A stretch of DNA of 6,799 bases from an uncultured Saprospiraceae bacterium (GCA_937952155.1 CALFYH010000097.1:1-6799); one strand, 5' to 3'. Positions 1-5,846 are shown, counted from the first letter of the stretch. Numbers and translations are program-made. The notes: generated by a model not told the origin, from the letters alone.

Positions 1-672
1 CCGGATGTCACATTTAACAGCTGTGACCATCTGAAATGTATTTATAATGCAATTGAAAAACAAAATAACACCTTATGGTGTAACACTACGGCTAATTTTG
101 ATAATATTGGAAATTCAGATGTTATATTACAAGTTGGTGGAGGAAAAAACAATGTAGATGCTAATTACTTTACAACAATTAATCCAAAAAGCAAAGGTGT
201 AACAACAATAAATAATGATGGCCAGATAGTAATTGCTTTTAACCCATCTTTATGTAATTCTGATCAACCTTTACTAATTGCGCTAACTATATTGCATGAA
301 GGTATTCACGCCGAAATATGGCGTTATATGAAAGAAAACTGGACTTTCGGTGATTGGCCAGATAATGTAAATAATACGACAAGTGAAGAAGCTTTTAAAA
401 AATTATTTGAGATTGCTTGTGATAAAACAAATTCAAAAAATCAACAACATAGAGAAATGTTGTATAATTGGATTGATGATCTTGCTAAAGGGCTTTATGA
501 ATTTAATGGAAAGCAAGGAAAGTGGCAAGACTATAAATATTTGGCATATCAAGGTTTATGGAATGAAAATGATAAATGTGCGACCGGGGTTTTGTCATTG
601 GATGAGTATAATATGCTTGAGAAAAATTTTAAAGGGATAACTAACAATTTCAATTTTGAAGAATGCGAATAG
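1..672 (+). CDS. C-terminal part of a larger protein ending in an HExxH putative zinc-metallopeptidase (toxin-tip-like) domain
   Basis: The frame is open from the first base, so the 5' end lies outside the window and only the last 223 residues are visible. Residues 99-103 are HEGIH, within ILHEGIHAEIW, which is an HExxH zincin motif. His150, in QQHREML, is a plausible third zinc ligand about 46 residues downstream, followed by the helix WIDDLAKGLYEF. From general knowledge, domains of this layout (a Cys-rich start such as FNSCDHLKCIYNAI, then LHExxHA, then a His near a DDLA-like helix) occur at the C-termini of large Bacteroidota secreted, RHS-like or repeat proteins, where they act as variable tips. 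The stop overlaps the next gene, a lipoprotein, by 10 bases, which suggests a toxin-immunity pair. The protease assignment rests on the motif; the toxin role is inferred. The delivery or repeat part of the protein would be upstream of the window. No signal peptide or membrane segment is seen in this part. Confidence 0.8.
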   Translation, partial: PDVTFNSCDHLKCIYNAIEKQNNTLWCNTTANFDNIGNSDVILQVGGGKNNVDANYFTTINPKSKGVTTINNDGQIVIAFNPSLCNSDQPLLIALTILHEGIHAEIWRYMKENWTFGDWPDNVNNTTSEEAFKKLFEIACDKTNSKNQQHREMLYNWIDDLAKGLYEFNGKQGKWQDYKYLAYQGLWNENDKCATGVLSLDEYNMLEKNFKGITNNFNFEECE

Positions 673-1154
673 TAACTTTATTTTTCATTTTAATAGCACT
701 TAGTAGCTGCGCTGATCGGAATCAATCTGCTAATTTACCTTATACTTTGTGTCAAATTATAGAAAGTGTGCATAAGGAATCCCCCTTCAAAATTGACAGT
801 GCTACCAATTCAATAATACTAGGTAATTTTATAAATTTCTATTATCAGAATAGTCAAAGTTTCAATGAGTTTTATATCACTTTACGTGATAGTTCTTTTC
901 AGTGTAGCAATTTAAATTTTAAGCTAATTGACGGAACAATAGACTATTCCTCTTCATATAAATATATTCAAAGGCTTTCAATAAATTTTGATTACCCAGT
1001 AGAAGATAAATTTTTACTTTCCCGATCAACTTTTACAAACGATACATTATCAAGTATTTTGGGTGTTGAAGACAGACTTGGTGAGAATTTTTATTTAAGT
1101 AAAATAGATGGCAAATGGATTGTCGATTCAATAACTTATGATCTTTCTCTATGA
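663..1154 (+). CDS. Small lipoprotein coupled to the metallopeptidase gene; candidate immunity protein
   Basis: This encodes 163 residues. The N-terminus is a short lipoprotein signal, MRIVTLFFILIALSSC, with a lipobox ending at Cys16 and followed by ADRN, so the mature protein should be acylated and held in the inner or outer membrane facing the periplasm. I recognise no family. The mature part is about 147 residues, mixed alpha/beta in feel, and ends in GKWIVDSITYDL, which resembles the closing strand of NTF2-like or cystatin-like folds; this is only a resemblance. The ATG lies inside the last codons of the upstream gene (10-base overlap, different frame), which implies translational coupling. 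In polymorphic toxin loci the gene directly after the toxin tip normally encodes the cognate immunity protein, and a periplasmic lipoprotein would suit a toxin that acts outside the cytoplasm. That role is inferred from position. Confidence 0.8.
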   Translation: MRIVTLFFILIALSSCADRNQSANLPYTLCQIIESVHKESPFKIDSATNSIILGNFINFYYQNSQSFNEFYITLRDSSFQCSNLNFKLIDGTIDYSSSYKYIQRLSINFDYPVEDKFLLSRSTFTNDTLSSILGVEDRLGENFYLSKIDGKWIVDSITYDLSL

Positions 1155-1173
1155 ACTTAAACGAATTTAATTA

Positions 1174-1263
1174 ATGTTAAAACAATGGATTGATCAATTG
1201 GCTATGGGTCTATGGGAGTTTAATGGCAAATAAGGTGTACAAGAAGATTATAAATATCGAGCA
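1174..1263 (+). pseudogene. Decayed orphan copy of the HExxH toxin-tip C-terminus
   Basis: Read in frame from ATG 1174, the translation is MLKQWIDQLAMGLWEFNGK, a TAA stop at 1231-1233, then GVQEDYKYRA. It aligns without gaps to codons 457-546 of the upstream gene (MLYNWIDDLAKGLYEFNGK, Q, GKWQDYKYLA), with 20 of 30 positions identical. The stop sits exactly where the intact copy has a CAA glutamine codon, so a single C-to-T change accounts for it. Homology ends abruptly at about 1263, a few bases before the terminator hairpin. The last 40 or so residues of the intact domain and everything upstream, including HExxH, are absent. Many silent and replacement differences show that this is an old or divergent paralogue rather than a fresh duplication. 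It is best read as the residue of a displaced toxin tip in a cassette array. Confidence 0.75.
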
Positions 1264-1270
1264 ATAATCC

Positions 1271-1306
1271 ATAGCGCACCAAAACAATCCGTGGTGCGCT
1301 ATTTTT
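1271..1306 (+). terminator. Rho-independent terminator, hairpin copy 1
   Basis: ATAGCGCACCA (1271-1281) and TGGTGCGCTAT (1292-1302) form a perfect 11-bp stem with a 10-base loop, followed by a run of T (1302-1306). It would end the transcript of the metallopeptidase and first lipoprotein genes. Copies of the same hairpin recur after later lipoprotein units. Confidence 0.8.
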
Positions 1307-1320
1307 ATGTTACAATGACG
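1295..1320 (+). repeat. 26-base direct repeat, copy A (terminator tail)
   Basis: This runs from TGCGCTAT in the 3' arm of the hairpin, through the T-tract, to ACAATGACG. It is identical over 26 bases to 3695-3720, with weaker similarity continuing a few bases further (ATTAT against GTTAT). The identity extends well beyond what a terminator needs, so shared ancestry of the two spacers is more likely than convergence. Confidence 0.85.
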
Positions 1321-1457
1321 ATTATACACTTCGATCTGATACATCTAGCATTTTAATGGGCTGTATGCAAGAAATGATAATCAATAATGTACCACACTAA
1401 GGAACTCAAATGCTCTATTTTTGCATAACCATACCTAATGAATGTATAAGTTTATAC

Positions 1458-1465
1458 TATCTTTG
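1458..1465 (+). promoter_or_regulatory. Possible Bacteroidota -7 box for the second lipoprotein gene
   Basis: TATCTTTG matches the Bacteroidota sigma-ABfr -7 consensus TAnnTTTG. No convincing -33 TTG lies 19-21 bases upstream. The inverted repeat GTATAAGTTTATAC at 1443-1456 directly precedes the box and could be an operator. Transcription from here would give a leader of about 145 bases that includes the palindrome at 1559-1577. Confidence 0.35.
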
Positions 1466-1548
1466 TATGATTTATTTTTTGCGATGTAAAACTTTAGCTT
1501 TTGAATTTAGCGAATTGCAAAACTTGTCCAGCTTCAGCAGTATTCTTA

Positions 1549-1583
1549 ATGTATAGGATCGCAGATACAATCTGCGACCATCA
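1549..1583 (-). repeat. REP-like palindromic element A
   Basis: TCGCAGAT (1559-1566) and ATCTGCGA (1570-1577) form a perfect 8-bp stem with a 3-base loop. No T-tract follows on either strand, so it does not look like a terminator. Read on the minus strand, its outer flanks TGATGGTCG and TCCTATACAT match the flanks of the element at 2330-2385, which has the opposite orientation. This suggests two members of one dispersed palindromic family with a variable centre. Confidence 0.55.
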
Positions 1584-1616
1584 GGATGAATTTAAGTAAT
1601 TCTAAAAAAATAGGAA

Positions 1617-2297
1617 ATGATAAGTAAGATTTTTTCTATAACTTTAATTATTGCATTATTTATTTCGTGTAAAGCTCAAGTCAAAATTTCAGAAAAAAGT
1701 GTCTCAAAAGAAAATTCTTCCTTAAATGTCTCGGAAATTAAATTTATATTACATGAATCTGTTAGGCGACTGTTATTTCAAAAAGCATCAATTCTTGTAT
1801 TAAACAATCTTTATGATTTTTACTCTGATGAAGACATAAATTGTAATAGTAAAAATTTAGAAATATTAGTTTCCGATAAAATTAATAATACATGGTTAAA
1901 TAAATATTTGGATAAAAGTAAAATTAAGAATGTGATCGAATCTACCGATATTTTTTTATCAATGCAATATCACTTTCAACCAAAAATTTATTTATCATCA
2001 ATTAAAGATCATGGGAACACTTTTACAAATTCAAAAGTGGGTTATCTTGAATTTTCAAATATTGTGGAGAATGTTGATGGGAATTATTTTGTCAATAGTA
2101 TTTTAAATTACAAAATAGCATGTGATTCAACAGTAAATATTTGGTCAAGTATTATCTATACGTTTGAAATTGAGAGATGTTCATCTGGTTTCTTGCGTTT
2201 TAAGAGAGTTATTATAGGAGATGGTGAAGATGCACCTTCCTCACTTGGGCCAATTCCAACTATTAAAACCTTGACTGATACTGAAGATTGCAGATAG
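1617..2297 (+). CDS. Hypothetical lipoprotein, candidate orphan immunity protein
   Basis: This encodes 226 residues. MISKIFSITLIIALFISC is a clear type II signal peptide with the lipobox Cys at residue 18 (FISC), so it should be a membrane-anchored lipoprotein facing the periplasm or surface. The ATG at 1617 is preceded by TAGGA, a modest ribosome-binding site. No known family is recognised. The mature part is rich in Asn, Ser, Lys and Ile and contains a long SNIVENVDGNYFVNS stretch, three Cys besides the lipobox, one at the extreme C-terminus (EDCR), and a Gly/Pro-rich segment, GDGEDAPSSLGPIP, near the end. It follows the decayed toxin tip and is itself followed by hairpin copy 2, so it looks like a self-contained cassette. 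An immunity role is inferred from this context only. It could instead be an unrelated lipoprotein. Confidence 0.75.
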   Translation: MISKIFSITLIIALFISCKAQVKISEKSVSKENSSLNVSEIKFILHESVRRLLFQKASILVLNNLYDFYSDEDINCNSKNLEILVSDKINNTWLNKYLDKSKIKNVIESTDIFLSMQYHFQPKIYLSSIKDHGNTFTNSKVGYLEFSNIVENVDGNYFVNSILNYKIACDSTVNIWSSIIYTFEIERCSSGFLRFKRVIIGDGEDAPSSLGPIPTIKTLTDTEDCR

Positions 2298-2329
2298 TTT
2301 GGTAGTTTTATTTGTTAAAATGAAACCAT

Positions 2330-2385
2330 TGATGGTCGAAGTAACGCCTCAGCGTTACAAGTTCTGCGAATTCGGTCCCATACAT
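2330..2385 (+). repeat. REP-like palindromic element B
   Basis: The core is GTAACGC (2341-2347), loop CTCA, GCGTTAC (2352-2358), a perfect 7-bp stem. It is flanked by TGATGGTCG on the left and GTCCCATACAT on the right, and also contains TTCTGCGA. The flanks match element A (1549-1583) read on the opposite strand, while the centres differ. No T-tract follows. It lies in the spacer after the second lipoprotein, upstream of hairpin copy 2. Confidence 0.5.
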
Positions 2386-2421
2386 AGGCAATTTTAATGC
2401 GTTAATAAAACATGGCAATCC

Positions 2422-2457
2422 ATAGCGCATCACAATATCCGTGGTGCGCTATTTTTA
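2422..2457 (+). terminator. Rho-independent terminator, hairpin copy 2
   Basis: ATAGCGCATCAC (2422-2433) and GTGGTGCGCTAT (2441-2452) form a 12-bp stem with one G-T wobble and a 7-base loop, followed by T-rich sequence. It ends the second lipoprotein unit. The 3' arm is identical to that of copy 1, and the preceding AATCC is also shared. Downstream of the T-tract it diverges from copies 1 and 3. Confidence 0.75.
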
Positions 2458-2534
2458 TTTAGCATTGGTCAGCCAAAACAAAATTTTATTTTCTTCGTTT
2501 GTTAAACAAAGTTAGTAATTCTTTTTTGATCAAT

Positions 2535-2933
2535 ATGTTTTTAAAAATCCAAATACTACTCCTTTTTATCTTTTCTGTAGTTTTTCAAAGTTGCAAGCAA
2601 GTTGAAACATTATCACCGAGTAAGGATTTTTATTTATCAATTGCAAAACCTAAAAATTCTGACAAAATTGAGATTAATGTTATTGCAGGTAATTCATCAC
2701 TTATTAGTTCTAGTGTAGATAATTTTATTTTTAAGGTTTCTCTGTCTGAGGTCAGAGGTGGTCACTCTGATGTATTAGGAACGAAATTTAATATTCATGA
2801 TGGCTTAGATGCTAAACGAATAAGAATTATTAGAAATGGCATAATAACTAGTGTATTGTCGTACAATGAATTAACATTATTAAATAAAGAAAAATCGGAT
2901 TCGATTTTGGCATTTAAAGTGATTTTAAAATAA
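2535..2933 (+). CDS. Hypothetical small lipoprotein, candidate orphan immunity protein
   Basis: I chose ATG 2535 over a TTG at 2499 because it places the signal peptide at the N-terminus: MFLKIQILLLFIFSVVFQSC, lipobox Cys at residue 20. This gives 132 residues, about 112 of them mature. No family is recognised. The mature part (from CKQVETLSPSK) is mixed in composition and looks like a small beta-rich periplasmic domain, with strands such as KIEINVIAGN and FIFKVSLSEV, and a C-terminus SILAFKVILK. There is no clear promoter box in the 80 bases upstream and no good ribosome-binding site, which is common in this phylum. The next lipoprotein gene starts 49 bases downstream on the same strand, so the two are probably co-transcribed. 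An immunity role is inferred from the cassette-like context. Confidence 0.7.
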   Translation: MFLKIQILLLFIFSVVFQSCKQVETLSPSKDFYLSIAKPKNSDKIEINVIAGNSSLISSSVDNFIFKVSLSEVRGGHSDVLGTKFNIHDGLDAKRIRIIRNGIITSVLSYNELTLLNKEKSDSILAFKVILK

Positions 2934-2982
2934 TTTTGTTAAATGCTTTATTAAATATCAATTGATTATAAATTGCTTTTTT

Positions 2983-3657
2983 ATGAAATATATCATAATA
3001 ATAACAAGTATTTGTATTCTCACCTCTTGCGCACAAAAAGAGGAGAGTCTAAGTTTTGAACAATTTAATAAAATTGTAAATGAAAGCCTAATTTATTCCA
3101 TAGAAAATGATTGTTATAATTTCTTACCAAATGAAATGACATACAAAACAAAAATTATGGGATTGGTGAGAACACCTTTAGATTCTATTAGATTAGATTC
3201 AACAATAAAGTTTACTAATTTTGACCTTAAGCGATTTATTACGAATTCAAAAAACTTAATTTTTTTAAATGACACTTTTTCCATGGCGATGAATGAAAAT
3301 TATAAGTTTTACAATACAGATTTAAAGGAATTATCAGACTTTGGTAAGTATCATAGTAGATTTAAAGAAAATGATCTCGATAAACAAAAAATCTCATTTA
3401 TAAAAACTTTTTTAATAAGCAATCCGCGTTTAAAAAAACAAGATAATACAAATCAAATTCTAGTAAATTTCATAAGAGTCTTTGAATATTTTGAAACTGT
3501 ATGTGATAGAACCTATTTACTCATTACTACTGATAAGTCATTCAATATCCATAAAATAGAATGCCTCGAAAAGGTAAAACCATATATACCACCACCACCG
3601 AAAATGGATAAAAATATTCAGTATATCAATCCTGATACCGCTAAAATTGATTGGTAA
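2983..3657 (+). CDS. Hypothetical lipoprotein with a surface-export-like signal, candidate orphan immunity protein
   Basis: ATG 2983 is preferred to a TTG at 2962 because it starts a normal lipoprotein signal, MKYIIIITSICILTSC, with the lipobox Cys at residue 16. This gives 224 residues. Directly after the Cys comes AQKEES, close to the QKDDE-type lipoprotein export signal described for Capnocytophaga, so this protein may be displayed on the outer surface. No family is recognised. The mature part is Lys, Asn and Phe rich, probably helical in the middle (FGKYHSRFKENDLDKQKIS), and ends in a proline run and a polar tail (YIPPPPKMDKN). It follows the 132-residue lipoprotein gene by 49 bases and is followed by hairpin copy 3. 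A role in immunity is inferred only from the array. Confidence 0.75.
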   Translation: MKYIIIITSICILTSCAQKEESLSFEQFNKIVNESLIYSIENDCYNFLPNEMTYKTKIMGLVRTPLDSIRLDSTIKFTNFDLKRFITNSKNLIFLNDTFSMAMNENYKFYNTDLKELSDFGKYHSRFKENDLDKQKISFIKTFLISNPRLKKQDNTNQILVNFIRVFEYFETVCDRTYLLITTDKSFNIHKIECLEKVKPYIPPPPKMDKNIQYINPDTAKIDW

Positions 3658-3672
3658 TCCTCCATAATAGGT

Positions 3673-3706
3673 CATCAGCACGTCAATTACGTGATGCGCT
3701 ATTTTT
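3673..3706 (+). terminator. Degenerate terminator hairpin, copy 3
   Basis: CACGT (3679-3683) and ACGTG (3689-3693) pair around a 5-base loop. CAT/ATG extends the stem with a 3-base bulge on the left side, and a T-tract follows (3702-3706). The 3' arm and tail are the same as in copy 1, but the 5' arm has drifted. It lies between convergent genes and could serve the last lipoprotein gene. Confidence 0.5.
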
Positions 3707-3720
3707 ATGTTACAATGACG
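3695..3720 (+). repeat. 26-base direct repeat, copy B (terminator tail)
   Basis: This is identical to 1295-1320. It marks the right edge of the lipoprotein array; from about 3721 the sequence shares nothing with the earlier spacers and the minus-strand genes begin. Confidence 0.85.
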
Positions 3721-3773
3721 GTTATTTTTGGCTTGTCTCCTTGCTCAAAAAATCGTATTTCTATGTAAGTTAT

Positions 3774-4514
3774 TTATAGTGTTTGATCATAAAAATACCT
3801 CCAAATTTGAAATGTTGCTGTGAGTACAATGACTCCCAGAACAATATACCGAAAAACTGTCTCAGACGTAACTTTCAATATTTGTTTACCAGTATAACTT
3901 CCTAAAATACTGATACCGATCAGAAAAGGGATCAAAAATAAAAATTGACGGTCAAAATATCCGTGACGTATATAAACTATGGCCCTACTAAAGTCAACTC
4001 CTAAATCGATTAATGCAGATGTCGCAATAAAAATATCTTTGGGTAGTAAAAATGCAGACAAAGTGATACCGCGGATAGCCCCACCAGTACCTGCAATCCC
4101 AGCCAAGAATCCGGATGCCATACCACCGATAAACAGATTGGTGTCTGACTGAACTATTTTTTTATTGAAATTTACCATTAAATATACAGCCAAAAACACC
4201 AAAAGGACATTCATGGCCAACTCTATACTTTTTGTAGGTAGGAAAGTCGTAAGCCATGCGCCTAAGATGACAAAGATGACAGCAGGAATGCCCAGTTTTA
4301 AAGCAATATCTTTTTTTATGCCATTTCTAAACAGGGCAATCTTGGACAAATTGCTGAAAACATGAAATACCGCTGTGATACCGAGGACGCTTTTAAAATC
4401 AAAAAATAGCGAAGCTAGAGGTACAAAAAGTATGGACGATCCAAAGCCTGAAACAGTGCCTAAGACCTCAGCGAAAAATGCAAGAAAAATGAAAATATAA
4501 TAATTTTCATTCAT
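3774..4514 (-). CDS. TauE/SafE-family (DUF81) membrane permease
   Basis: This encodes 246 residues, a typical length for the family. It is strongly hydrophobic, with about seven or eight predicted membrane segments, and the two internal halves typical of TauE/SafE are visible. The first is AEVLGTVSGFGSSILFVPLA (residues 15-34). The second is GFLAGIAGTGGAIRG (135-149), followed by the parallel pattern ALIDLGVDFSRAIVYIRHGY, which mirrors AVFHVFSNLSKIALFRNG in the first half. Known members move sulfite, sulfoacetate, taurine-derived or other small organic anions across the inner membrane, usually outward; the substrate here cannot be read from sequence. The start codon overlaps the stop of the 68-residue gene by four bases (ATGA), so the two are translationally coupled and may work together. 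Its 3' end faces the lipoprotein array. Confidence 0.9.
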   Translation of the reverse strand: MNENYYIFIFLAFFAEVLGTVSGFGSSILFVPLASLFFDFKSVLGITAVFHVFSNLSKIALFRNGIKKDIALKLGIPAVIFVILGAWLTTFLPTKSIELAMNVLLVFLAVYLMVNFNKKIVQSDTNLFIGGMASGFLAGIAGTGGAIRGITLSAFLLPKDIFIATSALIDLGVDFSRAIVYIRHGYFDRQFLFLIPFLIGISILGSYTGKQILKVTSETVFRYIVLGVIVLTATFQIWRYFYDQTL

Positions 4515-4717
4515 TTATTTTCTTGTTTCATTTTTTGTAGCCACAGGTACATTGTCACTATCCATGTGATCACAAACAAAATGATAATCAGTGTCTTATA
4601 TTGGTGTACATATTCATGAAAGTACATTCCTATTAATAAATAAGCAGTGCCAATACAAATCTTCAGTGGGATGAATTCAAGATTGGACCAAGTGGTCTTT
4701 TTGTTGAAAATGTTCAT
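4511..4717 (-). CDS. Small two-helix membrane protein coupled to the TauE/SafE permease
   Basis: This encodes 68 residues. Two hydrophobic segments are seen, about 15-33 (FIPLKICIGTAYLLIGMYF) and 42-60 (TLIIILFVITWIVTMYLWL), joined by a short polar loop and followed by a charged tail, QKMKQENK. No family is recognised. The gene is believable because its stop overlaps the permease start (ATGA), because the segments are clean membrane helices, and because nothing else fits this stretch. It could be an accessory subunit of the permease. The start lies 97 bases after fbp. A weak promoter-like TTG with a TTTG 17-20 bases on is present on this strand (box at about 4769-4776), but the TA is displaced by one base, so read-through from fbp is equally possible. 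Confidence 0.7.
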   Translation of the reverse strand: MNIFNKKTTWSNLEFIPLKICIGTAYLLIGMYFHEYVHQYKTLIIILFVITWIVTMYLWLQKMKQENK

Positions 4718-4814
4718 ATTAATTTCTTATTGGATAAGATCTTTTGTGATTTATGTTCCATATAACTCCAAAATACACGTTTTACATTACATCAATCCCC
4801 AGATTTGTTGGTGA

Positions 4815-5822
4815 TTACTGAATGACCGCACCGTACTTTTCTACAAATTCCTTCATGTCGCGTACCATATCACATGATCCCATTGCAATAGATGAAGTTT
4901 GGTGTAAAGAGTGGATTTCCATATCCATTACACGTTCTAGTTTACAAGTCAGCGCTGTACCGCCAGCTTGTTCGATAAGATAGGCCATAGGATAGCACTC
5001 GTATAAGAGACGAAGTTTTCCTTTAGGATACTTTCGCGTATTTGGGTACAAAAATATACCACCTTGGAACATAATGCGGTGGATATCAGACACCATACTG
5101 CCAATGTACCTGAGTCTATAATTGAGGTCCGAGCAATGGTCGATGTATCTTCGCATTTCAAGGTCAAATTTCAAGTAATATCCTTGATTTACGGAGTAGT
5201 AATTGCCAGCTTTCGGCATCTGAATATTACGATGGGATAGACAAAACTCTCCTATACTCGGATCAAGCGTAAAACCATTCACACCTTTTCCCGTGGTATA
5301 GACCAATAGGGTAGAGGTGCCGTAAAGGACATATCCTGCTGCAACCATTTCAGTACCTTTCTGCAAGAAGTCTTCCAATTTGCACGGTCCGTTGTCGGGA
5401 CTTTTGCGCTTGTACACACCAAAGATCGTACCTACAGAGACATTGACATCTATATTGGATGATCCGTCCAATGGATCCATCACAACGACATATTGAGCCT
5501 TGGAGGTGTCATTGGATTTAACGGGTATAAATTCCTGATTTTCCTCAGAAGCTATACCACACACTTCTCCACTGTACGACAGTGTTTCTATAAATTTTTC
5601 GTTGGCGAAGATGTCAAGCTTCTGTACATCATCACCTGTGGAGTTTGTGCTACCTTCTACACCAAGGATGTTTACCAATCCAGCTTTGTTTACTTCCCTA
5701 TTGACAATTTTGGCAGCTATACCGATATCGCGTAGCAAGCGACTGAAACTACCTGAAGAACTTGGATTTTCTTTTTCTGAGCGGATGATAAATTCATCTA
5801 GTGTAACAATTTTGTTGAACAT
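4815..5822 (-). CDS. fbp: Class I fructose-1,6-bisphosphatase
   Basis: This encodes 335 residues, the normal length for class I FBPase. It hydrolyses fructose 1,6-bisphosphate to fructose 6-phosphate and phosphate in the cytoplasm, the committed step of gluconeogenesis. Catalytic landmarks are all present: GDDVQKLD (63-70), the acidic pair in IASEEN (Glu93, Glu94), the metal-binding DPLDGSSNID (116-125), VSVGTIFGVY (128-137), the substrate-binding stretch RYIGSMVSDIHR (238-249), GGIFLYP (254-260) and the family signature KLRLLYECYPMA (269-280) with Glu275 as a metal ligand. KRK at 138-140 aligns with the AMP-site region of the animal enzyme, but AMP control cannot be judged from this alone. 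No frameshift or missing key residue is seen. The dipeptidase gene ends 93 bases upstream on the same strand, and a near-consensus promoter box lies in that gap. Confidence 0.97.
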   Translation of the reverse strand: MFNKIVTLDEFIIRSEKENPSSSGSFSRLLRDIGIAAKIVNREVNKAGLVNILGVEGSTNSTGDDVQKLDIFANEKFIETLSYSGEVCGIASEENQEFIPVKSNDTSKAQYVVVMDPLDGSSNIDVNVSVGTIFGVYKRKSPDNGPCKLEDFLQKGTEMVAAGYVLYGTSTLLVYTTGKGVNGFTLDPSIGEFCLSHRNIQMPKAGNYYSVNQGYYLKFDLEMRRYIDHCSDLNYRLRYIGSMVSDIHRIMFQGGIFLYPNTRKYPKGKLRLLYECYPMAYLIEQAGGTALTCKLERVMDMEIHSLHQTSSIAMGSCDMVRDMKEFVEKYGAVIQ

Positions 5823-5846
5823 TTTGGTTAGGTTTTATTAGTGACG

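Larger units (their letters stand above)
1155..1616. other. 462-base spacer holding a toxin-tip remnant, terminator hairpin, promoter box and REP-like palindrome
   Basis: No intact gene of credible length is seen here. In order the spacer holds a decayed copy of the upstream metallopeptidase tip (1174-1263), a strong hairpin with a T-tract (1271-1306) whose tail is repeated at 3695-3720, an AT-rich stretch with no recognised content (about 1321-1440), the inverted repeat GTATAAGTTTATAC (1443-1456), a Bacteroidota -7-like box (1458-1465) and a palindromic element (1549-1583). A 29-codon frame at 1467-1556 has no supporting evidence as a gene. Confidence 0.7.

Noticed and set aside
383..640. 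85-codon frame inside the metallopeptidase-domain gene
   Set aside because: It is a +1-frame shadow of the real gene, which is open from base 1 and carries the HExxH motif.
1467..1556. 29-codon open frame starting MIYFLRCKTLAFEF
   Set aside because: Too short, no ribosome-binding site, and no recognisable domain. It lies in the spacer next to a palindromic element, so it is more likely chance or repeat sequence.
1271..3720. CRISPR-like array suggested by repeated hairpins
   Set aside because: There are only three copies spaced more than 1 kb apart with genes between them, each followed by a T-tract, so they fit terminators.
4615..4629. HEYVH in the 68-residue membrane protein, formally an HExxH motif
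   Set aside because: It sits in the short loop between two membrane helices with no third ligand and no room for a peptidase fold, so it is a chance match.
5493..5841. Plus-strand open frames antisense to the 5' half of fbp
   Set aside because: They overlap a full, well-conserved FBPase gene and have no recognisable protein features.
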